From Euryarchaeota archaeon RBG_19FT_COMBO_56_21 (GTDB taxonomy: Archaea > Thermoplasmatota > Thermoplasmata > UBA10834), in the NCBI GenBank assembly GCA_001800815.1, contig MGWC01000032.1:1-40666 (forward strand): a DNA stretch of 40,666 bases. The letters run 5' to 3'. The position numbers and the translations under genes were made by a program. This document shows, piece by piece, positions 22,651 to 31,274 of this stretch (positions within the stretch are counted from its first letter, which is position 1; every line of letters begins with the position of its first letter). The notes under the pieces are model-generated. The model did no database searches. It had not been told where the DNA came from and saw only the letters and a list, made by a program, of their open reading frames with translations.

Positions 22651-25600
22651 TCATGTCTTGTTCTTGGGCGGCTCGGCTCCTCGAGCCTGTTCTTTCTCGC
22701 CTTTCTTCCCTCGCCTTCTCAGCATGAGCATGGCTCCGACGGCTATCAGGACAATCACAGCCACTGCTGACAGGGCTATGATCACGTTGCTGGTGCCGCC
22801 TCCTCCGTCCGATTCGATTTCAACGGTGAAGCTTACTGTGGACTCTCTGGCGTTCCCCACCCCGTCCGTTGCCCTGATGGTGACCTCGTGTTCTCCGTTC
22901 TCGAGGTCTTGGAGCGTTTTCGTCATGAGCAGGCCGAGATCTTCGTACGGTCCGCCATCCACAGATATCTGGATGTTCGCAATGCCGCTTCCGCCGTCCG
23001 ATGCTGTCCATGTCACCTTGACGCTCCCGGAATCGAGTACCTCGCCGTCCGTGGGCGTTGTGACGGTCAGCTCGGGGATATAGGTGTCCACCGAGAAGCT
23101 GATGTTCCTCAGCGTGCTCCAGCCGACCGTGTCAGAGGCGTTAACGACAACCGTGTGGCGACCTTCCCCGAGGTGTGTCAGATTGTGGGTAGTGTTGTGC
23201 CCTACGTCGATCCACGCTCCGTCGTCAAGCTGAAGTCTGTATGATTTCACGCCTGAACCTGTGTCATTCCCTGTCCAGTTGACTGTCATCGACGTCACGC
23301 CAGTTATGATGTCAGGCACTGGAGATACTATCGTGAGATTGGGGGCGCATAGGTCCATGAGTGTCGAGATCTCCGGGTCAACGGGCATAGCTCTGGTGTT
23401 GCCCGAGGAGTCCGTGGCCGTCGCCGAGAACCCGTATGAGCCATCGAGTCCCCACAGTGTGCCCTCTATCATCCATTCGTAGGGCGCGTTCGAGTCAGTC
23501 CCCACCAACACAGCTGCAGAGGAGTTCTTGATGATATACAGGGTCACGCTCGCGATCCCGCTTTCGTCGTCGACGCTTGCGGTCACCGTGAAGTTCTGCG
23601 TTAATGTGTATAGCGGAAGCGGGGTCATCTCCAATGTAGGATCGATAGTGTCGATTATTGTCCATGTGTCGTTCCCCACCGGGGGCGTCTCGTTGTTCCC
23701 AGCATGGTCGATCGCCTGGCTGTAGAATCCGTATGATCCGTCGCCCGACGCCTCGCGAGAGTCGAACTCGAAGCCGAACGGCGACTCAGTGTCTGACCCA
23801 TAGTACTCGAAAGCCCCAGCTTCGCCGGACCTGTACCAGAGCTGGACTTCCTGAACGCCGTTCGCGTCCGAGGAGGTAGCCGTCAGCGCGACCGTAACTG
23901 TCGTGGTGTAGACAGAGAGCGCAGCGAGTGAGGATGTCGGGGGCACGTGGTCTATCTGCAGGAAGAAATCATGAGCGTACGTGCCGTTCTTGTCGACAGC
24001 GAAACTGACACTCTCCTTGTAGTACCCCGGTACTGTCAGATTCAGGAACAGCGTTCCGGGGACAGAGGCATTGACAACTGGGAGCGCGTATAGTCCGTTC
24101 GTATCCGTGACAGCGCTTCCGAGAACGGGTCCCTGCGTGGCCTCGACCAACGCATCCCTTACCGGCGAAAGCGTGATGGCGTCCCTCACAGTGCCAGTGA
24201 CCACGGGGAACCTGTCTAGATATATCTCAAGCGATTCCGTATCGTTCCTCATCACGGAGAAATCCGCCGAGGCGAGGTAGTGGGTCTGATCCCATGCAGT
24301 CAGAATCAGATCGATGCTTTCTCCCACAGGGGGAACGAATTCTTCGAACAAGTAGATCCAGAATGAGCCGTTGGCTGGTGTGACGGCAGTCCCGACAAGC
24401 GCGGTCCCGTTCCACAAAGATACCGCCGCGCCCGCGATGACTGTCGAAGTCATTGCGTCCCTGACATGCCCCGTCGCGAGAGGGACTGTCAGCGGATAGA
24501 AGTTGACGATTTCAACATCGTCCATCGCGAGTTCAACGGATGTCGAGTTCCCCACGTAACCGGCTTTCGATGTGTTGAGCCAGTAAGACCCAGGAATCGC
24601 GTCGATCTCGTAGTAACCTGAGGCTGATGTCGTCGCGGTTTTGCTGAATGAGCCCCCCTCAAGTGTGACTGTGAAGTCCTGGATGCCCGTAGCAGTTCCT
24701 GGAATGAACACATACCCCTGGACTAATGGATTCTGTGGTATGACGACTAGGACTCCCACGTAGACGTAAGCCCTACCCGCGTTCGCCATGCCGAGGATCG
24801 TGGCCTGCGGGTCTCCTACAGCAAAGTCAGGCGCGATGTCGCCCGTGACATTGCCTCCGATGCACACGGACCCTCCGAAGAAGTCGGCGCCCGGACCCGG
24901 CACCAGTACGATGTCCGGATCGGCGTCCGGGATCGCGGCTCCGAAGAAGCCATATGCCCTTCCCGCAGATGTCGCATTGATATCGCTGTTGGGTGCGCCC
25001 ACAATCAGGTCCGAGTACGAATCCTCTATGAAGTCACCGGCCCCAACCGCCCATCCGAGATTCTCGCCGGCAGCTTGCCCGATGATCACGAGGTCGACGT
25101 CGGTGTTGAACTTGAATCCGCCGTATAAGACCGAGACCGACCCGGCATTCGTGCCGTTGTCATCATTGAACGGCGAGCCGATTGCGATATCTGAGTACGC
25201 ATCTCCATTCATGTCGGGTACCATGGCCACTGAGAAGCCGAACTTGTCTCCACCAGCCTTGCCTAGCGCGAGGCTCACTCCTGGGTTTGCCTTGATTATG
25301 TTACGAATAACGTAAGCTCCGCCTGTGGCTGATTCGCCAACCTCGTGATCGGGCGCGCCGACGATCATGTCTAGGGAAGTGTCGCCGTCGACGCTGCCGT
25401 CCCCTGCCACGGACCACCCGAAGTGCGCACCGGCCACCTCTCCTGAGAAGGTCTTGTCCGGGACCGCGTTCATCGCAGCCCCTCCATAGAATACATAAGT
25501 CCTTCCCGCGCCGACAAGACCACTTGCGGTGCACAGCGGTGCTCCCGCGATCAGGTCATCGAAACCGTCTCTGTTGATGTCCCCACCAGGGGAGACCGAA

Positions 25601-26133
25601 TAGCCTAGCTGCTCTCCCGCGGTGGAGCTATTGATCCACATCCCTGGAGTTCCAGTGAAGCTCGGGCCACTGAAGACAATGGTGATGTTCCCCGCAGCGA
25701 TGAGCCCGCCAGGGTCTGCAAGCGGCGCCCCGATGGCCAGGTCCATGTCACCATCTCCGTTGAGGTCACCAGAATTCGCTAACGACCACCCGAACAGATC
25801 TCCCGCATGGGTGCCATTGAGCACTGCTATCCTCGCCATGGGCATTCCTCCGTCCGAGAGGTACATAGTCACGGAGCCGGCTCCCGCCATTCCGTCAGGA
25901 TTGTTGTAAGGCGCTCCTGCAACCAGGTCTGCGATGCCGTCTGCATTCAGGTCCAACAGCGCAAGTGATTTCGCCAAGTTCTCCGCTGTGACATTTCCGT
26001 CCACGAATGCGAACGGCTCTTGATAGACCTCAGCCCGGGCGGGCATTGTGAAGTGTCCAAATGAGAACACGGCGACGAGCATGCAGAACACAATCAAACT
26101 TGCTGAAGCTCTCGAACTCAATCCTTTTGCCAT
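22651..26133 (-). CDS. Large surface protein with FG-GAP repeats and Ig-like domains, 1160 aa
   Basis: A signal peptide (residues 1-35, core 'ASLIVFCMLVAVFSF', ending ARA) leads into about seven FG-GAP repeats with calcium-binding DxNxDG loops ('DLNADGIADLVAG', 'DLNGDGDMDLAIG', 'DINRDGFDDLIAG'), an integrin-alpha-like propeller up to about residue 470. Three carboxypeptidase-regulatory-like domains follow ('VQGYVFIPG', 'ATGHVRDAMT', 'VTGTVRDAIT'), then four Ig-like domains, a transmembrane helix ('VIIALSAVAVIVLIAVGAML') and a basic cytoplasmic tail. It is thus anchored outside the cell by its C-terminus. Adhesion or binding of polymers is the likely role. The ATG follows GGTGGGGT, and a TATA box lies 53 bases upstream. 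Confidence 0.9.
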   Translation of the reverse strand: MAKGLSSRASASLIVFCMLVAVFSFGHFTMPARAEVYQEPFAFVDGNVTAENLAKSLALLDLNADGIADLVAGAPYNNPDGMAGAGSVTMYLSDGGMPMARIAVLNGTHAGDLFGWSLANSGDLNGDGDMDLAIGAPLADPGGLIAAGNITIVFSGPSFTGTPGMWINSSTAGEQLGYSVSPGGDINRDGFDDLIAGAPLCTASGLVGAGRTYVFYGGAAMNAVPDKTFSGEVAGAHFGWSVAGDGSVDGDTSLDMIVGAPDHEVGESATGGAYVIRNIIKANPGVSLALGKAGGDKFGFSVAMVPDMNGDAYSDIAIGSPFNDDNGTNAGSVSVLYGGFKFNTDVDLVIIGQAAGENLGWAVGAGDFIEDSYSDLIVGAPNSDINATSAGRAYGFFGAAIPDADPDIVLVPGPGADFFGGSVCIGGNVTGDIAPDFAVGDPQATILGMANAGRAYVYVGVLVVIPQNPLVQGYVFIPGTATGIQDFTVTLEGGSFSKTATTSASGYYEIDAIPGSYWLNTSKAGYVGNSTSVELAMDDVEIVNFYPLTVPLATGHVRDAMTSTVIAGAAVSLWNGTALVGTAVTPANGSFWIYLFEEFVPPVGESIDLILTAWDQTHYLASADFSVMRNDTESLEIYLDRFPVVTGTVRDAITLSPVRDALVEATQGPVLGSAVTDTNGLYALPVVNASVPGTLFLNLTVPGYYKESVSFAVDKNGTYAHDFFLQIDHVPPTSSLAALSVYTTTVTVALTATSSDANGVQEVQLWYRSGEAGAFEYYGSDTESPFGFEFDSREASGDGSYGFYSQAIDHAGNNETPPVGNDTWTIIDTIDPTLEMTPLPLYTLTQNFTVTASVDDESGIASVTLYIIKNSSAAVLVGTDSNAPYEWMIEGTLWGLDGSYGFSATATDSSGNTRAMPVDPEISTLMDLCAPNLTIVSPVPDIITGVTSMTVNWTGNDTGSGVKSYRLQLDDGAWIDVGHNTTHNLTHLGEGRHTVVVNASDTVGWSTLRNISFSVDTYIPELTVTTPTDGEVLDSGSVKVTWTASDGGSGIANIQISVDGGPYEDLGLLMTKTLQDLENGEHEVTIRATDGVGNARESTVSFTVEIESDGGGGTSNVIIALSAVAVIVLIAVGAMLMLRRRGKKGEKEQARGAEPPKNKT

Positions 26134-26185
26134 TGTCCAGACCCCACCTGCCCAGCTATCCGGGCCAGCAAGTGATTGCCCTGGT

Positions 26186-26197
26186 CGATATATAAGG
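26186..26197 (-). promoter_or_regulatory. TATA box of the FG-GAP protein gene
   Basis: CCTTATATATCG on the minus strand ends 53 bases before the ATG at 26133, leaving a leader of about 25-30 bases that includes GGTGGGG. The remainder of 26134-26307 holds nothing I can identify. Confidence 0.6.
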
Positions 26198-26307
26198 CTG
26201 CACTGCTCTGACTGCCATATGGCGCATCAACGTGAGCGACTAATACGTGACATACCGCAGAAGTTTGAAGCCGTTCTCGGCGATCCGCTCATTTCGTTTC
26301 TGGGATG

Positions 26308-26380
26308 AGCCACCGGGGAGACTCGAACTCCCGACCTGCTGATTACAAATCAGCTGCTCTACCGGCTGAGCTACGGTGGC
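26308..26380 (-). tRNA. tRNA-Thr (TGT)
   Basis: Minus-strand cloverleaf: acceptor GCCACCG/CGGTGGC, D-arm 'TAGCTCAGCCGGTAGAGCA', anticodon arm CTGAT-TTGTAAT-type with anticodon TGT, and T-arm GGGAG-TTCGAGT-CTCCC. The discriminator is T, CCA is not encoded, and no intron is seen. A TATA box (AGATATATGT, 26411-26420) lies 31 bases upstream. Confidence 0.95.
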
Positions 26381-26410
26381 AAGAGGCTTTATTGTGTAAA
26401 GATGGTGCGC

Positions 26411-26420
26411 ACATATATCT
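26411..26420 (-). promoter_or_regulatory. TATA box of tRNA-Thr
   Basis: AGATATATGT on the minus strand, 31 bases before the tRNA 5' end. Confidence 0.55.
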
Positions 26421-26508
26421 TTTGACTGTGTCCTAGGGCCGTCAGGCCGCGCTGAAACCGGCATGGCCAGATACTCCGCGGAGACCCCCTCCGAGCATCC
26501 TGCGTAAC

Positions 26509-26518
26509 CTTTAAATGG
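26509..26518 (+). promoter_or_regulatory. TATA-like element for the FKBP gene
   Basis: CTTTAAATGG lies 43 bases before the ATG at 26562, allowing a leader of about 20 bases. Confidence 0.5.
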
Positions 26519-26561
26519 CGGCGGAGTATCCTCACAACCCGCGCATCAGCGGTGAGACTCG

Positions 26562-27410
26562 ATGACCGAGAAGGAAGGTGCGAAGAAGCACCACCAGAAG
26601 GAAGCGAAGGAAGAGGCCGGCGAGGACAAGATCAAGGCCGGCGATATTGTTATCGCGGAGTTCGAGGGATGGATCCAGGACTCCAACGAGCTCTTCGACA
26701 CCACGAGCGAGGCCCTCGCGAAGGAGAAGGAGATATTCAACGACAAGATGACCTACGGGGCACAGCCGTTGATCGTCGGCAAGGGAAGGATATTCCCTGG
26801 CCTGGACGAGTCCATTCTCAAGGCCGAGGTTGGAAAGGAGTACGAGATCGTCATCCCGCCCGAGAAGGCCGCAGGTCCGAGGGATGCGAAGCTGGTCGAG
26901 CTGCACCCTATGCGCGAGTTCCTGAAGCAGGAGATCGAGCCGAGGGTGGGGCTCGAGGTCACTGTGAAGAACAAGCCTGCGATCATCACCGCCGTCACCG
27001 CTGGCAGGGTCAGGGTGGACTTCAACAACAGGCTTGCGGGCAGGACTCTGAAGTACAAGTACAAGATCATCGAGAAGCCGTCGAAGCCCACAGAGGTCGC
27101 GAAGCTGTTGCTCAGGATGGCCTACGGTACGGCCGATGGATTCGACATAGAGCACAGCGGAAAGAACTACAACATCAAGCTCTCGGACACCTGCAAGTAC
27201 GACCAGAGGTGGATGTTGGCGAAGTACAGGTACGTCAGCGACCTCAGGGAGATCGCGGGTGCGGAGACCATCTCCTTCGTAGAGGAGTACGCGAAGCCCG
27301 AGAAGAAGGAGGAGGGCAAGGAGGAGAAGGTCTCTAAGGAGAAGGAAGAGGAGCCTAAGACGGAGAAGGCCCCTGAGGAACTCACCGACGAGGACCGGAA
27401 GTCAGCGTAG
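26562..27410 (+). CDS. FKBP-type peptidyl-prolyl isomerase (SlyD-like, long archaeal form)
   Basis: The FKBP fold begins at about residue 24 ('IKAGDIVIAEFEGWI') and contains 'PLIVGKGRIFPGLDESILKA', the usual active-site region, with an insert-in-flap domain around 'PREFL...VTVKNKPAIITAV' as in SlyD-type proteins. A further domain of about 90 residues and a highly charged lysine/glutamate tail follow, giving 282 aa, in the size range of long archaeal FKBPs. It probably assists folding of newly made proteins. The first 23 residues are charged and probably flexible. ATG at 26562 is in a GGTGAGACTCG context. Monocistronic, followed by tRNA-Arg. Confidence 0.9.
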   Translation: MTEKEGAKKHHQKEAKEEAGEDKIKAGDIVIAEFEGWIQDSNELFDTTSEALAKEKEIFNDKMTYGAQPLIVGKGRIFPGLDESILKAEVGKEYEIVIPPEKAAGPRDAKLVELHPMREFLKQEIEPRVGLEVTVKNKPAIITAVTAGRVRVDFNNRLAGRTLKYKYKIIEKPSKPTEVAKLLLRMAYGTADGFDIEHSGKNYNIKLSDTCKYDQRWMLAKYRYVSDLREIAGAETISFVEEYAKPEKKEEGKEEKVSKEKEEEPKTEKAPEELTDEDRKSA

Positions 27411-27429
27411 ATTCTTCGCCCTGCCCGAG

Positions 27430-27438
27430 TTTATATAT
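27430..27438 (+). promoter_or_regulatory. TATA box of tRNA-Arg
   Basis: TTTATATAT lies 36 bases before the 5' end of tRNA-Arg. Confidence 0.6.
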
Positions 27439-27473
27439 TCCTGAGCAATTAGTGTTGACCAGTCGCCTGGAAA

Positions 27474-27551
27474 GGGCGCGTGGCCTAGTCAGGATATGGC
27501 ACTTGCCTCCTAAGCAAGTGGTCAAGGGTTCGAATCCCTTCGCGCCCGCCA
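27474..27551 (+). tRNA. tRNA-Arg (CCT)
   Basis: Acceptor GGGCGCG/CGCGCCC, D-arm 'GGCCTAGTCAGGATATGGC', anticodon arm CTTGC-CTCCTAA-GCAAG with anticodon CCT, and T-arm AAGGG-TTCGAAT-CCCTT. The discriminator is G and CCA appears encoded at 27549-27551. No intron. Confidence 0.95.
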
Positions 27552-27601
27552 AATCCCCCAGGTTCTGGAAAAATACTATCCATGGGCAGGCGCTTGCTCT
27601 G

Positions 27602-28189
27602 TTGTTGTCTCAGTTCGATGAGGAAGTCTTGCATCTGTTGAATCATGCCGGAGAGTCGCTTCTGGCCGATGCGGTGTTTGTGGCCTTCACGCTCCTCGGG
27701 ATGTTGACTGTATCACTGATGGCAGCGCCGTTCCTTTGGGCGAAAGGGAAAAGGGAACCCGCGATCGACCTGGTCCTATCCGTCATCATCGTATCTGTCC
27801 TGATCGGGCTCGTCAAGCTCGCCGTCGACAGAGATCGACCGTTTGAATCGCTCGACGGGGCCGTTCAGACCATATCATTCTACGGGCTCGCCGAGACCTC
27901 TGGGTCATCCTTCCCCAGCGGCCATGCCGCGCGAATTTTTACGGTTGCTACGATTATCTCTCTGAATGTGAGGTTTCCTGTCAGGATCGTGGCATTCGCA
28001 ATCGCCGTGGTCGTCGCACTGAGCAGGGTATTTCTTGGCCTCCACTGGCCAACTGATGTTATGGCGGGAGCACTGCTCGGAATCTTGGTTGCGTTTGCCA
28101 TGGCTCGTCTTGGCACCTTTTGGAGGCCTTACTCAGCGTTCCGTCACCGGGTTGTTGCTCTGCTCGGGCGAATTCGGATGGCCCGTTGA
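27602..28189 (+). CDS. PAP2-family membrane phosphatase
   Basis: Type 2 phosphatidic-acid phosphatase family, acting on lipid phosphates such as polyprenyl diphosphate at the membrane. All three motifs are present: 'KLAVDRDRPF', 'SSFPSGHAAR' and 'SRVFLGLHWPTDVMAG' with the catalytic histidines. Five to six hydrophobic helices are visible. The frame is open back into tRNA-Arg, which cannot be coding, and no ATG precedes the conserved part; TTG at 27602 (or the next TTG at 27605) lies about 25 bases after an AAAATACTAT element at 27569-27578 and gives 195 aa. Start codon provisional. Confidence 0.87.
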   Translation: MLSQFDEEVLHLLNHAGESLLADAVFVAFTLLGMLTVSLMAAPFLWAKGKREPAIDLVLSVIIVSVLIGLVKLAVDRDRPFESLDGAVQTISFYGLAETSGSSFPSGHAARIFTVATIISLNVRFPVRIVAFAIAVVVALSRVFLGLHWPTDVMAGALLGILVAFAMARLGTFWRPYSAFRHRVVALLGRIRMAR

Positions 28190-28224
28190 GACGGGAGCCT
28201 TGGTACAGCACCTGCGCGCGAGTG

Positions 28225-28263
28225 CGCCCGCGAACGCACGGGCGGAGGCGCGCGTCAGCGCGC
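28225..28263. repeat. Two tandem GC-rich hairpins
   Basis: CGCCCG-cgaacgca-CGGGCG (28225-28244) is followed by GCGCGC-GTCA-GCGCGC (28248-28263). They lie in the 215-base gap between the PAP2 gene and the channel gene, a stretch much richer in CG than its surroundings. No coding is evident; a T-rich GTTTTCTTTTT at 28370-28380 lies downstream. This could be a structured RNA or a termination region. Confidence 0.4.
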
Positions 28264-28404
28264 ACGAGGCTTGCGGAAACGAGAAGCAGCGGATGAGCCA
28301 TCGACTCGCGCTATTGTCCAAATCACGGTGACCATGCCTAGTGATCCCCGCCTCCTGGACTCAACCGGCGTTTTCTTTTTGGGAGGCCATCGCCATTCGT
28401 ATTC

Positions 28405-28743
28405 ATGAAGGTCGGATTCGTACAGTGGTCGGATCTGAGAGCCCAGATGTTTGTCGCTGGGGCGCTCGTCTTAGGCATCATAGGCTTTGGAACGGTCATC
28501 TATCACTTCATGGAAGGTTGGAGTTGGGTGAGCTCGTTCTACTTCGCGGTATGCACAATCACGACCGTGGGGTATGGAGAGCTGCATCCGACAACGGAGC
28601 TGTCCCAGCTGTTCACGGCCATCTATGCTCTGGTGGGAGTGGGCGTGGCGTTCACGGCTTTGGGCGTGATCGGGGCGAACTACCTCAGGAAGAGCCAGGA
28701 ACTCATGATCACGATTAGGGATGGCGGCAAGAAGAGTCCGTAG
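28405..28743 (+). CDS. Two-helix potassium channel subunit, 112 aa
   Basis: The selectivity filter 'TITTVGYGELHP' is preceded by a pore helix ('SSFYFAVC') and flanked by two transmembrane segments ('FVAGALVLGIIGFGTVIYHF' and 'TAIYALVGVGVAFTALGVIG'). This is the basic pore module that assembles as a tetramer. There is no RCK domain or voltage sensor, and only about 18 cytoplasmic residues follow the second helix, so gating input is unknown. It might be an orphan pore that works with a separate RCK protein. ATG at 28405. Confidence 0.9.
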   Translation: MKVGFVQWSDLRAQMFVAGALVLGIIGFGTVIYHFMEGWSWVSSFYFAVCTITTVGYGELHPTTELSQLFTAIYALVGVGVAFTALGVIGANYLRKSQELMITIRDGGKKSP

Positions 28744-28749
28744 TGAAGC

Positions 28750-29313
28750 TCAAGCGCACTTGGCTCGTCGCTTCTTTTTGGGAGGAGCTACAGCCAGAAT
28801 CCTCCTCTCGAATTCGTCCTCCCACCACGAGGCGTACTTCCGGAGGCCGTTGTTCCTGAGCCGGACGCTCTCCCTTGCAAGCTCGTGGGCGAGCTTGCTG
28901 TGTCTGTCGCTCCAGTCGTCCCTGATATCCTGGGTGATGACAAGATAGCTGGGCGAATCGTCTATGAGCTCAGTAGGGAGCCTGGCGAGGGCGAAGATGT
29001 CAGTTGCCCTCTCGCCTCCTGGAATGCGGTCTTCGTTGAATTGTGCCAGATGCATCATCTCGTGCGCGATGGTCCAGTAGGTCGGATAGGCCCATCCGCC
29101 CTTTCTCTTCCTGTGCACGTTGACCCAGAGCCGCACCTTCCCTGAGTTGGACTTGAACGCAAGGCCGTCGTAGAACCTCGTGATCCCGACCTTCATCTCC
29201 GGGGTCATCTCGGGGAAGTAGGGGTGTAACCTCTCTAGTCTGATGGTCAGTTCGTCCCTGACCTCCTGAGGGAGCTTCAGTGCTCTCCTGGTCCAAGTGA
29301 TCCTCAGGGGCAT
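28750..29313 (-). CDS. HExxH metallopeptidase-like protein, 187 aa
   Basis: 'TIAHEMMHLAQF' contains HExxH, the zinc-binding and catalytic motif of many metallopeptidases, and 'GGERATDIFALAR' about 20 residues later could supply the third ligand (Glu or Asp). No signal peptide or membrane helix is seen, so it probably acts in the cytoplasm. The tail is strongly basic (PPKKKRRAKCA), which could favour nucleic-acid binding as in SprT-like proteases, but the fold is not clearly SprT. Substrate unknown. It converges with the channel gene, stops 6 bases apart. Confidence 0.7.
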   Translation of the reverse strand: MPLRITWTRRALKLPQEVRDELTIRLERLHPYFPEMTPEMKVGITRFYDGLAFKSNSGKVRLWVNVHRKRKGGWAYPTYWTIAHEMMHLAQFNEDRIPGGERATDIFALARLPTELIDDSPSYLVITQDIRDDWSDRHSKLAHELARESVRLRNNGLRKYASWWEDEFERRILAVAPPKKKRRAKCA

Positions 29314-29359
29314 CGAACAGGTGTAGGAGTTGCCCGGTAAAGAGCGTATCTGCTGGTTC

Positions 29360-30100
29360 TCAGCCGCCCCTGAGTATGTCTCCCTTGATGCCGACCACCG
29401 TGGTCTTCACGGGAATCTTCTTGCCCGAGCGTCTTACCGCTTCATCCACGATTCTCTGGAGCCCGTGGCAGCACGGGACCTCCATGTGCACGAGCGTGAC
29501 GCTCTTCGGTGTGGCGTTCGTGAAGACCTCTGTGAGCTTGTCCAAGTACGACTGCGCGTCGTCAAGCTTGGGGCAGCCTATGATGACAGGCTTGTCTGCC
29601 AAGAACCTGCCGTGAAAGTCCCTGAAGGCGAACGGGACGCAGTCCGCTGCCAGCAGTACGTCGTTCCCTTTCCAGAATGGCATGCTCGGGCTAACGAGCC
29701 TCCACTGGACCGGCCAGTTGGTCAGCTCTGGGGGCAGCTCTTCATGTCCCTTAGCGTGGTGCTTCGTGTGAGCTTTGGCTTTGCCCGCAGTGAGGATCAT
29801 CGGGTTGTGCGAGGGGCATCCGCAGGGCTCCACACCGATTGGCTCTTGATGTGTCTTCTGTCCGGCCAGGTGTTCCTTGACCGCTTCTTCATCGAACTCA
29901 GGCGCATCACGCTCGATTATCTTCAGAGCGTCTTCGGGACAGTCGCCTATGCAGGCCCCGAGCCCGTCGCAAAAGACCTCGTTGACGACTCTCGCCTTGC
30001 CGTCCACGATCGCCAGAGCTCCCTCGGCGCAAGCGGTCACGCAATTCCCGCATCCGGTGCACTTGTCCTCGTCGATCTGAATTATCTTTCTCTTTGCCAT
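29360..30100 (-). CDS. 4Fe-4S ferredoxin-domain protein, 246 aa
   Basis: The N-terminus is a ferredoxin domain: 'CTGCGNCVTAC' (CX2CX2CX3C) for one cluster and 'FCDGLGACIGDCPEDAL' for a second, atypically spaced set. The rest is a cytoplasmic domain with more cysteines ('EPCGCPSHNP', 'IGCPKLDD', 'VPCCHGL') that is typical of a family in anaerobic archaea and bacteria. Electron transfer is likely, with the partner unknown. The ATG at 30100 is preceded by GAGGCGAC; a TATA-like GACATATTCC lies at about 30150-30160. Monocistronic. Confidence 0.85.
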   Translation of the reverse strand: MAKRKIIQIDEDKCTGCGNCVTACAEGALAIVDGKARVVNEVFCDGLGACIGDCPEDALKIIERDAPEFDEEAVKEHLAGQKTHQEPIGVEPCGCPSHNPMILTAGKAKAHTKHHAKGHEELPPELTNWPVQWRLVSPSMPFWKGNDVLLAADCVPFAFRDFHGRFLADKPVIIGCPKLDDAQSYLDKLTEVFTNATPKSVTLVHMEVPCCHGLQRIVDEAVRRSGKKIPVKTTVVGIKGDILRGG

Positions 30101-30196
30101 TGGAGTCGCCTCGCGAACTGTTCTCTGGTGCTCATGACGTCCGTGGAGAGGGAATATGTCATTGCCTAAGAAGTTAGGTACAATAATCGCAAGCGG

Positions 30197-30652
30197 CTAG
30201 GCTTTTCCCTCGTCCTTGAAGGCCAGGCCAGTCTCCTCCCTGCGGATCCAGTCCCTGACCATCTGACCGAACATGGTCCCCATGAACCCGCCCAGGACGA
30301 ACAACCACAGGAGTATGATTGTGAACCTGAAGAACATGGCATAGTAGAAGTCCGAGAGAACCTGTTCCAGGTCGTAGATCGTGTACGGGGCAGAGTACAA
30401 CAACACTGCTAGGGCATACCCCACGGCCGTGTAGATGAACACCGACCCCATCGCTAGGTCGGTGCGTTTGGTGAAGTAGCCAGAGGGCATCCCGGTCAGG
30501 ATAGACAGGGCAAAGATGAGCAGGAGGCTCTTGCCGAACGACGGAGTCGATATGTTGGGGAACATGAAGTCGAAAGTCATGAAGGCAATCGGCGGGGCGC
30601 TGAGCAGGGATATGAGCGTCATCTTGGCCACGTCCTCTCTCGTCAACTTCAT
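30197..30652 (-). CDS. Integral membrane protein at the end of the opp operon, 151 aa
   Basis: Four hydrophobic segments are visible ('ISLLSAPPIAFMTFDFMF', 'SLLLIFALSILTGMPSGYF', 'VFIYTAVGYALAVLLYSA', 'FTIILLWLFVLGGFMGTMFG'), with a charged cytoplasmic tail. Its ATG overlaps the stop of the preceding gene by 4 bases, so it is the last gene of the peptide transporter operon. It does not resemble a standard transporter subunit. An accessory or regulatory role in the importer is inference from position only. Confidence 0.75.
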   Translation of the reverse strand: MKLTREDVAKMTLISLLSAPPIAFMTFDFMFPNISTPSFGKSLLLIFALSILTGMPSGYFTKRTDLAMGSVFIYTAVGYALAVLLYSAPYTIYDLEQVLSDFYYAMFFRFTIILLWLFVLGGFMGTMFGQMVRDWIRREETGLAFKDEGKA

Positions 30653-31248
30653 GCCGCCCCCTCCGTGGATGAGTAGGTAAGTTCGACCGTGACGAGGTCG
30701 TTCAGATATCCCTCTCTGTCGTACTCGTGCTCGAACTCCCCCATGAACAGCATTATCGAGAATTCGTGGATGTAAGGCAGCGTCTCAAGCGTGTAGTTCT
30801 GCCCCAACCCCTTGCTGTAGTTGACGAACCCGAACAGCTTGGCCATGATGGCGGGGTCTGAGACTATGGTCCAGAACGTCAGATTGAAGGTTGTCCTCGA
30901 GGGCACCTCGAGGTATTTAGTGGGCCCGATGTAGTCCTCGCCGACCGGGATGACCCGGTCGGTCGGGTTGGAGATGTTCAATAGCGTGGAATACCAGGAG
31001 AGCGTGTAGACATGCAGGGTGTACCTCGAGGGATTCACGAGCTGAATGCTGAACGATATGTTGAGGTTCCCATGCTGGACGATCTCAGCATCGTACTGGG
31101 GACTCTGTAGTGCGATGTCGCGCTGCGCCTGCGCGATGGCGCCATAGGTGTTCGTGGATACGATGCACGCTCCGGTGAAGAAGAGCGAGAGGACAACGTA
31201 CATGGTCACGGTGACCCAGTGCTTCTTGATCTTCCGCAGGATAGACAT
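30649..31248 (-). CDS. Membrane-anchored extracellular protein in the opp operon, 199 aa
   Basis: One N-terminal transmembrane helix ('WVTVTMYVVLSLFFTGACIV') precedes about 160 residues of strand-rich, probably external domain with several N-glycosylation-type sequons (NIS, NLT, NYS, NYT). The ATG at 31248 is preceded by GGTGGGG; GTG at 31278, overlapping the oppF stop, is an alternative. It has no recognisable family. Co-transcription with oppF and the next membrane gene suggests an accessory complex next to the importer (inference). Confidence 0.72.
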   Translation of the reverse strand: MSILRKIKKHWVTVTMYVVLSLFFTGACIVSTNTYGAIAQAQRDIALQSPQYDAEIVQHGNLNISFSIQLVNPSRYTLHVYTLSWYSTLLNISNPTDRVIPVGEDYIGPTKYLEVPSRTTFNLTFWTIVSDPAIMAKLFGFVNYSKGLGQNYTLETLPYIHEFSIMLFMGEFEHEYDREGYLNDLVTVELTYSSTEGAA

Positions 31249-31274
31249 CTCCCCACCCACCAGGAGCTTCTCCC

